The notes under the pieces are model-generated. The model was not told where the DNA came from and searched no databases. It worked only from the letters and a program-made list of their open reading frames with translations. A stretch of DNA of 64,000 bases, taken from assembly GCF_030052815.1 (NCBI RefSeq), contig NC_079510.1:30953823-31017822 (forward strand). Reading direction: 5' to 3'. The DNA is from Hevea brasiliensis. Lineage: Eukaryota; Streptophyta; Magnoliopsida; Malpighiales; Euphorbiaceae. Shown piece after piece: positions 37,601 through 51,809 of the stretch. Each line of letters starts with the position of its first letter. Within the stretch, counting starts at the first letter, position 1. Made by a program: the position numbers and the translations under genes.

Positions 37601-38546
37601 TGAATTTCATAACCATAAATCTAAAACTTGTTAAGAGTCATAAATAAGTCGAGCTGCTCAAGAATCAGCTCTATAAAAACTTGGCTTTGCTTGGCTCATT
37701 TTTTAAATAAGCCAGCTCAAAAAAATTTTGACAAGCCAAGCTTGAGCTCTTCAAAGTTTGGTTTGGCTCAATTCATTTACATCCCTAGTGGTGCAGTCAG
37801 TTGGGGAAAGGAATGGATTGTGATGGACATTGTGATGGTTTAGGAACACAAGAAAGAGGGCACAACAGAGACGAAAATCACGGAAAAAAAATGGAAAACA
37901 AGATTTTCTCTGATTAATTTAGTTGGGACACAGGAAAAATGAATTCAAAAACTTTGATACCACATTAATGTAAAACCAATAGAAAATACCAAAGGAAAAA
38001 AGAAACAAGCTGTGAAATTTATTAATTCTCAATTTTCAATAATAATAGCTATGGAAAAATGCCTAAATTACATAGGTATTTATAGACTAATAATTAGTCA
38101 TACTACGATTAGGAATTGGAATTTGAAAATAGGAAAATACTAAACCATTACAAATTAAGAAGTTCTAATTCTACTATAACCTTTCAAATATTCCTAAACA
38201 ATAATAGAATTCCTAATTATAAAAGCTTAAACTTCCTATTATAACAGAAACTCTGAATGAAAGATATTAATTTTACAATTAAAAATTAAATCAAAATCAT
38301 TGCTAAATTTAATTTTCCTTGACTGCATGAATATCATTTGCCATTTTCGCTTTTCTAATCCTCTTTATGCTGGTTCTTAGGATTTCGGCTATGAGAAAGA
38401 ATGTTCTTGCAAAGTGTTATGGTGGGGATGTTACTCGGAAAAGGAAGCTTTTGGAAAAACAGAAGGAAGGCAAGAAGCGAATGAAGCGTATTGGTTCTGT
38501 TGATATACCACAGGAGGCTTTCCATCAATTGTTGAAAGTTCAATAG
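31403..38546 (+). CDS. GUF1: GUF1/LepA (EF4)-type translation GTPase, mitochondrial, 11 exons
   Basis: Predicted exons: 31403-31732, 32152-32902, 33428-33584, 33700-33754, 33880-33947, 34028-34132, 34230-34301, 34472-34585, 35977-36117, 36197-36256, 38381-38546. They total 2019 nt (672 residues), all with GT-AG junctions and a continuous frame. The family (LepA/EF4) is a ribosome-dependent GTPase that acts on stalled or mistranslocated ribosomes. The N-terminus (about 65 residues, Ser/Arg/Leu-rich, few acids) fits a mitochondrial presequence. G1 is AHVDHGKST (76-84), G2 GIT (116-118), G3 DTPGH (152-156), G4 NKID (206-209), G5 SAK (237-239). The EF4 parts follow ([14 protein letters not shown] region, [30 protein letters not shown], then [18 protein letters not shown]). 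The LepA-specific C-terminal tail is present ([20 protein letters not shown], then [17 protein letters not shown]). Length is normal and no lesion was seen. Exon 8 ends one residue before DYQEAD, where relatives have EYQ. Confidence 0.95.
34586..35976 (+). other. GUF1 intron 8, containing (CT)n and a CT-rich insertion
   Basis: The intron is 1391 nt. It opens GTATGTA and enters (CT)n at 34593-34639. A second pyrimidine-rich block with mixed A/T runs spans about 34970-35300, giving spurious ORFs on both strands. The phrase CAGGTGTCTACA near 35407-35418 resembles the 3' end of some plant gypsy LTRs, so part of this intron may be an old LTR fragment; no matching start was found. Confidence 0.55.
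34593..34639 (+). repeat. (CT)n microsatellite at a 5' splice site
   Basis: About 23 CT units beginning 7 nt after the donor GT of GUF1 intron 8 (GTATGTACTCTCT). Confidence 0.95.
36449..38327 (-). mobile_element. Small non-autonomous LTR element in GUF1 intron 10
   Basis: Two direct repeats flank it: 36449-36814 (366 bp) and 37969-38327 (359 bp). They share phrases such as ATTTATAGACTGATAACTAG (compare ATTTATAGACTAATAATTAG) and AAAATAGGAAAATACTAAAC. Both start TGTA and end TGCA. On the minus strand the primer-site-like TGGTATCAAA (37953-37962) lies 6 nt from the right repeat, and a polypurine run (CCAGGGGAGAAACA) lies next to the left repeat. The element is thus oriented opposite to the gene, with the left repeat as 3' LTR. 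The roughly 1.15 kb interior has a decayed minus-strand ORF (36771-37016, [20 protein letters not shown]) but no RT. The repeats differ noticeably, so insertion is not recent. No clear target duplication was seen. Confidence 0.78.
37386..37787. mobile_element. MITE-like insertion (hAT type likely) inside the intronic LTR element
   Basis: About 400 bp bounded by TAGGGCTGTAAACTG and, at the other end, CATTTACATCCCTA, an inverted pair matching at 11 of 15 positions. The interior is rich in GAGCTCGAGCC and GGCTTG motifs and has no coding capacity. AGGG(C/A)TGTAAA termini are typical of hAT-derived MITEs. The expected 8-bp target duplication is not clean. Confidence 0.6.
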
Positions 38547-39640
38547 AGAAATATGTCAAATAATTGGCCATATTTATGATGGTGATGGTAAGGTCATATC
38601 TCTTCTTTATTTTTATTATAGAAAAAAAAAAAAAAAAAAAAGGGAAGAGCAGCCTTGAATTTTGTATGTACTTGCAGTGTTGTCTGGATCATATGATAGA
38701 GAGAAGCCTTTAGCTTTTGCTCAAGACTATGCTTCTTGCTGCAAATTATTTTTATTATTTTTTTTTCCAACTCTGAGAGCGAGGGAGTCCCAGATTTTCA
38801 GACAAAAAAGTTATTAAGGGGATGCCAAACTTTTCGGAAACTAGGAAAAACAAAAGGCATATGAAACACAATAATTCTGCTCTGGTCTTGCAAGGGATTC
38901 TTTGTAGAGAAACTTTTGAGTATTGTTTTGTAGGGAGGCTTATCAATTTTTCTAGCCGAACTGACCATTTAATCCAAAATCATTTAGAGTAGAGAAAGAA
39001 AATTCATAAAGATAACCCCAATAAATCTTTAGAATAAAGCCTTAGCTTAGTTGAGTTGAGTTGAACTGACCATTTTATTGCCTGGTAAATGCTGGATTTA
39101 CCCCATCAATTGTACACAATGTATTTTAAATATCTAGTTAGTAAGGTTAAGCCAAAGGTATTATGGTTCTGTGACTTCTTGTTTTGAATTCAGCTTATTT
39201 ATTTATTTGAAGCATTTCTAAATGCGAACAACTTTAGAATGGCGACAAAATTGTACCGGGAAAGTCTTAACACTTGGTTTAATGATCTCAACCCTTCATT
39301 CACTAGAGGCAGACACTGGAGTCTGATTGGAGAAAAGGCTTTGTAACTTCACCTTGATAAGGAAGTAATCTGTACTACGCCCCTGCGAGCCCTGGCTCTA
39401 GATCACAGGGAATGGGCAGAGGTGAAATTTTCATCATCTTTTGCAGACGCTTTGAATTTGTGCGATGAATTTCAAAATGTGAACCATCAATATCTGACCA
39501 TGTAATTAAATCAGGGGCCTGTACAAGAGAATCTGCAGGAAGCATAATGTAACTCTTCCTTGCTTCAAAACAAAATAAAGTGTTTTGCAGTTGTCTATAT
39601 TTCTCTTATGAAAAGGTAATGATTCTTGCTCTGTTTCGTC
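38547..39640 (+). other. Downstream region of GUF1: probable 3' untranslated region and LINE-tail remnant
   Basis: It starts after the stop at 38544-38546. A poly(A) run lies at about 38621-38641. AATAAAG near 39574 could serve polyadenylation but is 1 kb from the stop. Around 39018-39065 the phrase CCTTAGCTTAGTTGAGTTGA matches the 3' tail of the RTE-type LINE at the right edge, so a short LINE remnant sits here. No ORF of interest. Confidence 0.5.
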
Positions 39641-41300
39641 GTTTATCGCATTCTGGTCTACTACGACCAGAAGGTGTGCATATACTGGCCACTGGCCTGT
39701 TTGAATTGTGAAGTGGATTCAGACTGGCCCAGGTCAAATCTGCGACTGGAGTGGGTCAATCTTTCCAGTTCGTGAACCAACCCAGAAAGAGGGCCAGTTC
39801 CCATCCCCTCCTGGAACCTGAATCAAAACCAGCCTAGAATTGGTCCTATTTAAAAATTGTTTATTTTTTTTAAAATATATTGAATTTATATTTGAGTATT
39901 TTTAATTTTTTATATTAGAAATTAAATTAAATATTTCAATATAAAAAATGTAATAGATTAGCAAGGGAAGGAAAGAGGGAGAAGGGGGGCAGGCAAGATC
40001 TAAAGATGACGAAGAGAGAAATACTATCAAATGACTTATTGTTATAAATATAATGTGTAGCAAAATTAAATGGTGAAAAATGATTTACATAAGGAATCTC
40101 AATTTATTTGGAGTTAAAACTTAGTTTTATAAAAATTAAATAAATGATGTTTAAAAATTTATTATAGTTTGGTAAAATTCAGACTGAAATTATATTGAAC
40201 TGGAACCATTTTGAGCCGGAATCATCACCAATTGAAACCGGTTCGAACTGTAATCAGTTTGAGGCCGGCAGAACCGGCTGGTGGTCCGGTCTAGGTGTTG
40301 CTTATACTCCATTTAGAAGAAATGTGATTTTAAAAGATTTATATACTGTGCCCAATCTCAAAGTTACTATACATACAACTGGCAACAAGAAAATAAATGC
40401 AATGCTGCGATGTTGGTCACCCGTAAACATTCCTGCGGATATGATCACCCGGAGAAGGGTTAGGATGAAATTGGTGCTCCTTGGGAGGTACCAAATAAAA
40501 TACTAGTAGGATTGAGCATAAAAATTTTCATCGAATTAATTTTGTTTTTCCGTTAAACAAGATATTATCTGCAAGGGAAACAAATGAAACAATCAAAATT
40601 AATGATTTACAGGCCTTAAAGCCGTTCCTCACAATCACAAAGATGATTTTAATAATTAGGAAAATGTTTATCTTAACTTATAAGCTTATAAAATTAGTTT
40701 ACAAACTCTAAAAATAAATTGACTCGTTTGTTTATAATATTTTTTGAACTTGTAAGAAGACTTTATAAGTTAAAATAAATAAGTTGAGAGATTAATTTTT
40801 TATTTTGATGTTTATAAATTAGTTTGATCAAATAAATTATTATATTACCTTCATTTAATTTTAAAATTTTAGTACATACTTTATTTAATACACTTTTTAG
40901 TAATTTTGACAATAAATATATTTATAAGCTATTTTTACTAAACATATCAACTACATATTATCTATTTATGAGTATTTTAATAAAACATATAACTGTTTAA
41001 ATTATCATATGTTTATAAATCATTACTACAATATTTGAAAATTGAATTAGACTGGCCTAATTTAGAATTGAAACCGAATGAATTCATATTGATAAAAAAG
41101 AAAAAATAGCTTTGAATCAAATTGGAATCATTCCAATCAGTTTGGTTTCATGTCAAAATTATTTTTTCTATTTTTTTATAAAAAAGAAAAATTAAAAAAT
41201 CTCAACGGTAAAATTTAATCAAAATTGAAACCAAATTAGAACCAGAATTGGGATACACCTTCGATCTGATCCGTTAAACCTAACCCTTGAATTAGAATAG
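39640..41300. repeat. Degenerate interspersed repeats rich in GAACCGGTT-type words
   Basis: Two stretches (about 39670-40310 and 41030-41300) contain many variants of CCGGTTCGAAC, TTGGTTT and GAACTGGAACC. Similar sequence appears at 49195-49625 and 63360-63620, indicating a dispersed repeat family. The ORF at 40195-40506 starts in this repeat and has no recognisable domain. Confidence 0.5.
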
Positions 41301-43071
41301 GCGATTTGGACCACCGGCCATATCTACTAAGAGATGGAGAATATTAAACAAATAGTTAGACTTTTATGCCTACACTTTGTAATTAAGAAACCATACCAAT
41401 TCTCTTATACGCGTACTTTGAATTAAGTATTTGTCAACTTTTTACAAGAGCCTAAATCTCAATTTAAAGCATTTTGCTCAAATTTGATTCTATGGGTATA
41501 AACACTTGTAAAACATGTTTAATTATTCTGTTAGCATTTTAACCAAACTAACAAAGCTTTAATCATGCATAAACTCTAAAAACCACTCTTTTATCGGTCC
41601 AAATTCCAAACCATAATCACATAATCATGTTTTATGTTTAAGACCTTGTTTGGTTCAAAAAACTCCATCTTATGGAGAGTATATTCTCATAAAGTACATG
41701 TTTAAGTAACTTATTTCCTAAAAAGTACGAGGGTATTTGGTTTGGCTACTTATTTTTTATTTAAAATGTATTTTTTAACTTTTTAAATAGTTTAAATGTT
41801 TAGTTAAAAGGTATTTAAAAGGAATTTGATTTGTCAAAACGCTTAAAAAATATATGTCATTGAGTATTGTGGCCATTAAAATGAGAATAGCATTGATATT
41901 TTTAAAAATTATAAGAATAATGTAATCTTTTGCTCGATCAAAAAGTAGTTTAAAATAAATAGATAAATTATAAGTAGGTTTTTTTAACTTTTGAGTCAAA
42001 ACAAATACTAATATTTTTGTAACTTTCTATTAAGGCAAACCAAATATCTTCTATGTGTTTGGTATGTAAATGAACTTAACCATAATATTTTGGGGGTCGA
42101 ATAGAATTAAAAAAATATTTATTAATTATTTATATTCACTCATATTAAAAATTATTTTATATTTATACATACTTAAAATATATTGTGTAAATTATTTTCA
42201 TTCTAAAATATTACAGTTACAAAATAATAATAAATTTATCAAGTTATTAATTCAATCTATAGTAATCACAAATCTGCTAAAAAATTGATAAAAAATATTT
42301 TAAAATAAAATATTTTTATTTTAGATTTAGAATGACTGATAAATAAAAAAAATATTTATTAAATATTTTAATATGAGACTTATAAAAAAATATTTTAATA
42401 TGAAATAATAAATAATATTTGATTGTGATTTTACTTACCAATTGAGTTGATAATTTTTAATAAATAAATTTTTATACATTGCATAAATATTTATATTTTG
42501 AATACAATTTTAATTATAAAAATATTATAGAGGTGGGAGCCATAGGGCTTTGGGTGAGGGGGCTGCCACGGCCTCCTCAAGTCCTCATTAAGTTCCGCCC
42601 TTACATCCCTTGTTGTATGCGTTGTGCAGGGGAAGATGAGTTCATAAGTTACTTCCCACTTCTTGCCGTTGCACAAAGGAAGGGCCTCGTAACTACCTCA
42701 ATTCACACTGCAATGGCTTTTTGAATAACAATACATGTGGATCGGGCTCATGAGCTGTTGTGGCAGCGAAAGGATCAAGTCGAAAAACTTAGGATTGGAG
42801 AGGATTTGAAAAGTTTTGAGAAATCATGTAACTTGTTTTATTATAGTAAAACTTCTCGTTCTCCATGTCCTGTTAGTAGATATAAACTTCATATTTGAAT
42901 GCTTAAAATTTGTGGGCTTGCTATGATAACGACAAGAATGTAACATCCAAAAACTGTGTTAAATGATAGAAAATGGCATAGAAACAATGTTAAAGATAAG
43001 AAAATGACATATCATCGATCTTTTTTTTCCACTCAATTGTTTTGTCATTTTCTTATATTTAACACTTCTTT
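41301..43071. other. AT-rich intergenic DNA between GUF1 and the WRKY gene, with a GC-richer island
   Basis: A MITE-like start (CCTTGTTTGGTTCAAAA, about 41643) and end (CAAACCAAATATCTTC, about 42036) bracket a low-complexity stretch. 42530-42730 is an unusually GC-rich island (GGGTGAGGGGGCTGCCACGG) in AT-rich surroundings. ORFs cross it on both strands, but neither shows a domain. No gene supported. Confidence 0.45.
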
Positions 43072-45523
<2,452 letters not shown>

Positions 45524-46040
45524 TTCTGGAACCCTCAATTAAATTACTAGAGATCTCTCGTGGGTTGGCACTGCAATTGCCACCTCTCTTATAATATAAG
45601 CTCAAGTCTCTCATGGACTTGAGTATATTTACTATATATTAAACACAATCAAATCTGAGCGTTTACCACCTTAATTATGTGGATATTACGTACGCAGACG
45701 CACAAAAATGTCAACACCTCAAATTAATTTCTACAATTATTTTATTGAGACAAAGGATTAAACAAATTCAACTTCAAAGGTTTCACAGTTAAGACACAGA
45801 TGGGCTTAGATCAGACAGGGCTGAATTATCGGGCAGCCATTATTCATAAATATTGTGATTAATTAATATATAAACGAGTAGAACTGTTTTGAAGCTTCGT
45901 GCAATGATGACTTAGATCCGGTGGCCGGTGGGTTTTTTCGGGATCCGTGTCAGCGGTGGAGCCTTATATCATTGAGTTCCTGGTCAACGCGCTTGCATAA
46001 CACGCAGAAAGACATTGTTGCTTCTTGCCATTGACCTTCA
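45524..46040 (-). promoter_or_regulatory. Putative WRKY promoter with a pair of W-boxes
   Basis: The minus strand has TTGACC at 45982-45987 (plus GGTCAA), and the plus strand has TTGACC at 46031-46036: two inverted W-boxes about 45 bp apart and about 460-510 bp upstream of the start codon. A TATA-like stretch (TATATAGTAAATATA, minus strand) lies near 45628-45642, about 110 bp from the ATG. W-boxes are WRKY binding sites, so self- or cross-regulation is plausible (inference). Confidence 0.5.
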
Positions 46041-49000
46041 TTTCATTTAATTTCTTGCTATGAATTTGTTTGGCATTATTATTGAGAAAAAAAAAATGTA
46101 GCTTTTCAAATATATTAAGTAAGTAATATATAGCTTTTCAATTAAGTTAAATTAGCTCAAGGCACTTTCAGTCTCTATGTACTTTACCCAACATGAGATT
46201 AAATTGGGGATTGACAATATGTTGAGTATTTTTTAGTATTCGAGGTTAAATACTATATTTAAAATGAGTTTAAATAATATATGTTATTAAATTTAAATTT
46301 TGAAAATAACATATATAATTGAATTCAAATCGAATTCAAATTTTATATGTTGCATATTTATTATTTAAATATATTATTAATTAATCATAATATATATTAT
46401 ATTAATATTTAAAAATTTTATGTATATTATATTTTAAATAAATAATTTAAATATTTTATAAAATTATTAAATTTTTAAAATGCAAATTATTATTAAAAAA
46501 TATAAATTTATGATAATTAAATTCAGGTATTAAAAATATTAACTAAAATTATTAACATTATACCTATTGCCATTCCTAAATTAGATCATAAGATAGTTAT
46601 TTTGCTTTTTACCAATTTTTTTTTTGGGTGTGATCAATAGGTCTTCTTTAATGTAATTAAAAGATAAATAAATAATTAATAAAAATAGTTTGTTGAGTTA
46701 ATATTACAGAGTTGCTTCTGTTAGGGTAGATGCAGTCTGCCATCATACATAGGTCATCAAGCATGGTCAAGACTCAAATTAATAAAAAATGAACAATAAG
46801 AAAATGGAAGTTTATGTGCAAGTTGTTAACTAAGATTGCCTTTTTTAATTTATGTAATAGTGAAGTTTCAACCCTTTACCAAATATTAATTAATTGGTCA
46901 TATACTATCTACCAAGTAATGTAACACAATTTAATTTAATAGGTAAAAGAAAATAAAAATCGCAATAAAATAATTAAATGCTATATATTAAAATCAACTT
47001 ATACATTAAAGCCCAATGTATATATATAAAATATAGTATGGGGATCTGAAATGTAAGACTTGTAATAATTGGTCTTCGATCTGCTCAACAAATTAACATC
47101 ATCTATTTGAAATCACATTGATTTAATAACATCTCTTGAAGTTGAGGCTATATGTATGTTACCTGGCTGTTGGATTAAGTAATTTCATAATTAATTAAAT
47201 AGTGATTTAGAAAAATTAACATTATGTTAATCTAAGTATTATTATTAGATTATATGGTGACCATGTATGCTCCATAATTAAAAAATTTTGGCTTTTATTA
47301 GGATCTATTGGGTTCCCATTATCCCATTTATTGGCGGTCAACTGTCATTTCATTGGCCAATAATCTACGTAGTCGAGTGTGAATTAAAATTCTGAAAATT
47401 CCATAAAGTAATAAAAAAGGAAAAAAAAATAAATAAAACATCGTAGCATTATTTTTTTATAATTTTATAATTGTGATACATGCTGGTTTGAAAATATTTA
47501 ATAGCCACCGAATGCAATTTATTATTATTATTTAGGAAATATGATCTTAAAATCAAAATTAACAATAACCGTATTTATAGTTCCACATATTTAATAAAAA
47601 AATGATAAAATTTAAAAATTATATACATCGACTAAAATAAGTAAATACATGGAAGTTGAGATGCAATTTATCTTAATAATTACGTAGATGAAGTAATGTA
47701 ATTATTTTATAAATAAGATATATGTCTAGATTATAAATAAATCTATATAGTATCTGATTATATTCATATGATTAATTAATTGACTATAAAATAAATATGA
47801 TGGAGGTATTAGGATTGTATGAATATGGGTTATAATCTATGCATTAGAAATTAATGCGTTGGGTCTTTAATCTTTTTTTTTTCATTGTGTAAAATTTATT
47901 ATTTTATAGAATGATAAATTTTGATTTAATTTATTAATTTAATTTGAGCTAATTAAATTTAAAATTAACTCATATTTTATTTCAAATCGCGTTACATTTA
48001 AAATAATTTAAATTTAAAAAATATATAAAATTGAGAATTTAATTGAGATTCAACTAGTGTGATCTAATTAGAAGTTCATCTGTTTGAGTTAAAATGAGTA
48101 ATTTAAATTTTCATTTGAAAATTAAAATGAATAAAATTATCTTCTATTTGAGTTATCTGAGATTATTTTTATATGGTAACCTGTTAGATAACTCTAATCA
48201 TTTTGCAATTTAAAACAATTTGATCTAATTTATTAAAAAAAACAAGATTCTAAATGACCCATAATTTAAAAAAAAAAATAAAATAAATAGCCAACCCACC
48301 ACCTAAAAGCAAAAGGTATTAGGTTCCTTTTAATTCAAAATAAGACTTAAAGTTCTTACATATGAATTTTTATTTAATACAAGCATTGTGCATACAACTG
48401 TTTAATTATAATTATTGATTATGGTGAGGCTCATGTGGGACTCACTATAATCAACAATTATAATGAAATTATTACATATATATCGATTTCATTATATAAT
48501 TTTTCCTTATAGATGTATAAATTTTTATTTGATGAAATTGATGTGTATATAACCGTTTATCTAGTGAAACTGATGTACACATAACCATTAATTATGATAA
48601 GATTTATATAGGACTTACTTTTATAATGAGATATATATTTATGGTCAATGGGTTAATAAATATATATAAAAATAGCAACCACTGCCTTTTAGAAAAAAAT
48701 TGGAGATGATAAAATACAATTAATTTCTACTTAAACATGTCATAATTTGCTTAATTTTTTTTTTAATTTTAATTAAATTCAAAGGTATTGACCTAAATCC
48801 CAACAATTAATCCCATGTTCCAAGTCTTGCAAAGGCATCCTTCAACCATTTTTTATTGCATCCAAACTATCAATTTATAGATATTGTGGTCCAAATACAT
48901 CTTGAGTTTTGAAAGGCTAGAAAATTATTTAGCATTTGCCAGTTCCTAATCGAAGACTTTTAGGCCAACTTGTATTTACTCTATCCAAATGGGTCAATGA

Positions 49001-49190
49001 TCTTTATTAAATATTGAATTAATTTATATATAAGATTTTAATTTTTATTATATATCCCAGTATTATCTATGAGTTGGAATAAGAAGCTAAATTTAATGTT
49101 TTTTCTTTTCATTGACAAAATAAGAGGCAGTGGTGGACTATCACATATCCTTGATTACAAATGTTACGTCCTTTACATGAATGTAGACCT
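46041..49190. other. AT-rich intergenic DNA, no gene
   Basis: Long stretches of A/T-rich sequence with no ORF above noise, no tRNA-like fold and no clear repeat boundary. 48361-48640 contains the phrases GAAATTGATGTGTATATAACC and GAAACTGATGTACACATAACC about 40 bp apart, a short local duplication. Confidence 0.55.
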
Positions 49191-49194
49191 CAGC

Positions 49195-49625
49195 ACAGCC
49201 GGTTTCGATTCAATTTTGGGTTAAAATCATTGGTTCAACTGGACTGATTTTAATTCGAAACAATTTTGGTTTAAAACGGTTTTGATTTATAACAGTTTCA
49301 AAGTATATATCAAATTATAATAAATTTACAAACATCATTTATTTAGTTTCTAATGTAAAAAATTAAAATAATCCAAACACAAACTCTAATATAATGTTAA
49401 ACAAAAAATAATTTTTGAATTGGATCGGTTTTGGTTTAGAATCGTTAGTTTGGACCAACGATATACAGTTAATGATCAAGAAAAGAAAAACCATTGCCGG
49501 CTTAACTTATGATATATCCTGATTTCAGACCAATTTATGATTTAAAACTGTTGACTCAATCCAATCCTAAACTTGACCCAGATGAATCTTAATTTTGTTC
49601 ATAGTTGGAATCGGCCTGTGGTGGA
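49195..49625. repeat. MITE-like repeat of the GGTTTT/CGGTTT-rich family
   Basis: It begins CACAGCCGGTTTCGATTC and ends GGAATCGGCCTGTGG, whose reverse complement CCACAGGCCGATTCC pairs with the start. This suggests terminal inverted repeats of about 15 bp with mismatches. The interior repeats TTTTGGTTTA-like words. Related sequence occurs at 39670-41300 and 63360-63620. Confidence 0.5.
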
Positions 49626-51068
49626 GTCTACATACATGTAAAATTAGAGAGAATCCAATATATTTATATCAAAAATAAAATGTAAAATATCTTTATGATG
49701 ATATAATTAATTCCTATATATATGTATATAAGAGAGCTTCTCTAAGAGATAGGGACTAGTGGGAATTGGTTTACTTGGTTAGGCCATCTACCAGTTGAAT
49801 TTTATTAATTTTCTCCCTCCAAGATAGGAGTGCAAGTATCAAAGATTTGAATTAGTTTAAGAATTGATAAAAATAAATAAATAAATAAATAAATGAAGAT
49901 TTTTATTTAAGGAGCTATCAATTTTGAGTCTACAATCAATTAGTATACTTGTATCAATAACAAGTGTTAGTGCACAAATAAGGCTCATTGCACTTCTATG
50001 AGTAGAACTCGAATTCGATCTTTAGAGAAAACATTATTAGGAGGACTGTCACAAATTTTAAAAATTTAATATAGTCTTTTATATGAAATACTAAAAAAAA
50101 AAAAGAAAAAAAAATAGATTTGATATTTGGATTTTTATGAATTTAAATATTATTAATTTTAAAGGTTTTGATTTCTCTAATTAATTACTAAATAAGCTGA
50201 AATTTAAGATAGATGTGATATAAAATCATTAATTTAATGAATTTTAATATATTATTTTTAGTATTATAAAATAGCCACAAAGAAAGCACCCAACATGAAT
50301 GTAAACGACACAAAGATTTTGGCCTGGTCAAACACTAATGGTATGATTCCTTATTTATAAATTGTAATACGGATTTGAAAAATTAAAGGATAAGTTGAAA
50401 CGTATCAACACCATTTGTTTTTCTTTAATTCGATTGAAAAATTAATATATTTAATATAATATATGAAAATAATTTAATAAATTATATACATATATTGCCT
50501 TTGACAATTGAGAAATTGAACTATTTAGAGTTGAATAAAAATAAAACAAAATTTATTCCTTTTTACATTTTTGAAACAGTCAATTTCTCAATCTTTCCTT
50601 TCTCTTTTGATTTTTTTTTAGGATAATCATCCGATGACTATTTTTACTGGTAATTATCTCTTTTTTTCATTTAAATTTTCTTGATTTTACTTTTTTTTAT
50701 ATTTTTTAATTATTAAACAGAACTTTAGTATATGTGTTCACCATATTTATTCTTATTGATATATCTTGAGTTATTTTTTCATTCTTAGTTAAGATTTATT
50801 TTGTTGTCTCCATTTTTATAAAATTATTTCTCCAAGTTGAGAATTTATTTTATTTTTATTTTATAAAATTTGGATGTAATATTTTGTTATCTGAATATAA
50901 GTGCAATACAAGTTATAAATCTTTCCTATAATAGGAGATCAAAATTTAAAAATTATCATATTAAACTCATAGAAAGATCATAAAGTTAAACAATGGTCTT
51001 TATCGCCACTAAATAAAGTGTGCTTTTTACCATTTAACCAAATTAAATGCTTTGTAATCATGATTGTA

Positions 51069-51115
<47 letters not shown>

Positions 51116-51800
51116 AGTGATTTATATTGAATTTACTTATAAAAGCTATAGTAACACTATGATTTATATCACAAATTTGGATTTTATTTTCAATTAATTT
51201 CCTAACAAAATATTGATCTAATTAAACTAAAAAGAATTTTTTTTCATGAATTTACATTTTAATTTAATTGTTTTAATTTTAACAATTTAAATCAAATTAC
51301 TGAAATTAATTATAATTTTATCTAACTAATTGAATTAATCAAAATTAAAATAAAAAATATATTTTATTTGTTAATTGTCTTTTCCCTTTTTTATTTCTCT
51401 ATCTTGTTAATAAAATACATATTTATAATTTTTAATGAATAAAATATACTTTTTTCTAATTCAATTTTTATAATTTTTATAAATTGAATACAATGCAATT
51501 AATTTTACAACTGATCTAAATTACAAGAAATTAAAAGATTTTAATTAAATTGCAAATTTCTGTAAAATTTTATCTTTTTAAGTGTAATTATGCATATTAA
51601 AACTTGAATAGATAGAGGTTTATATATAAAGTTTCATTTGACACAGCTTAAAATAAAATTTATATTATAGTTTGATAATTATAACCATTTATATATAAAA
51701 ATCAAATTACATTAAATTGGAATTATTCTACATCTTATATAATCATCCAATAAAATTTTAAAATATTATATTACAGGAAAATAACTCTGAAAATTTGGTT
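49626..51800. other. AT-rich intergenic DNA
   Basis: No gene seen. (AAAT)n occurs near 49871-49893 and (ATT)n at 51069-51112. Confidence 0.55.
51069..51112. repeat. (ATT)n microsatellite
   Basis: About 14 ATT units in AT-rich intergenic sequence. Confidence 0.95.
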
Positions 51801-51809
51801 TCATTTCTT

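Noticed and set aside
36443..38340. ATTTG at 36443-36447 and 38336-38340 as target duplication of the intronic LTR element
   Set aside because: It would require LTR ends without TG...CA and uneven boundaries; likely chance in AT-rich DNA.
40195..40506. 103-residue plus-strand ORF
   Set aside because: Begins within degenerate GAACCGG-type repeats and has no recognisable domain.
42479..42724. ORFs across the GC-rich island
   Set aside because: Open on both strands because of composition; no motif or splice context.
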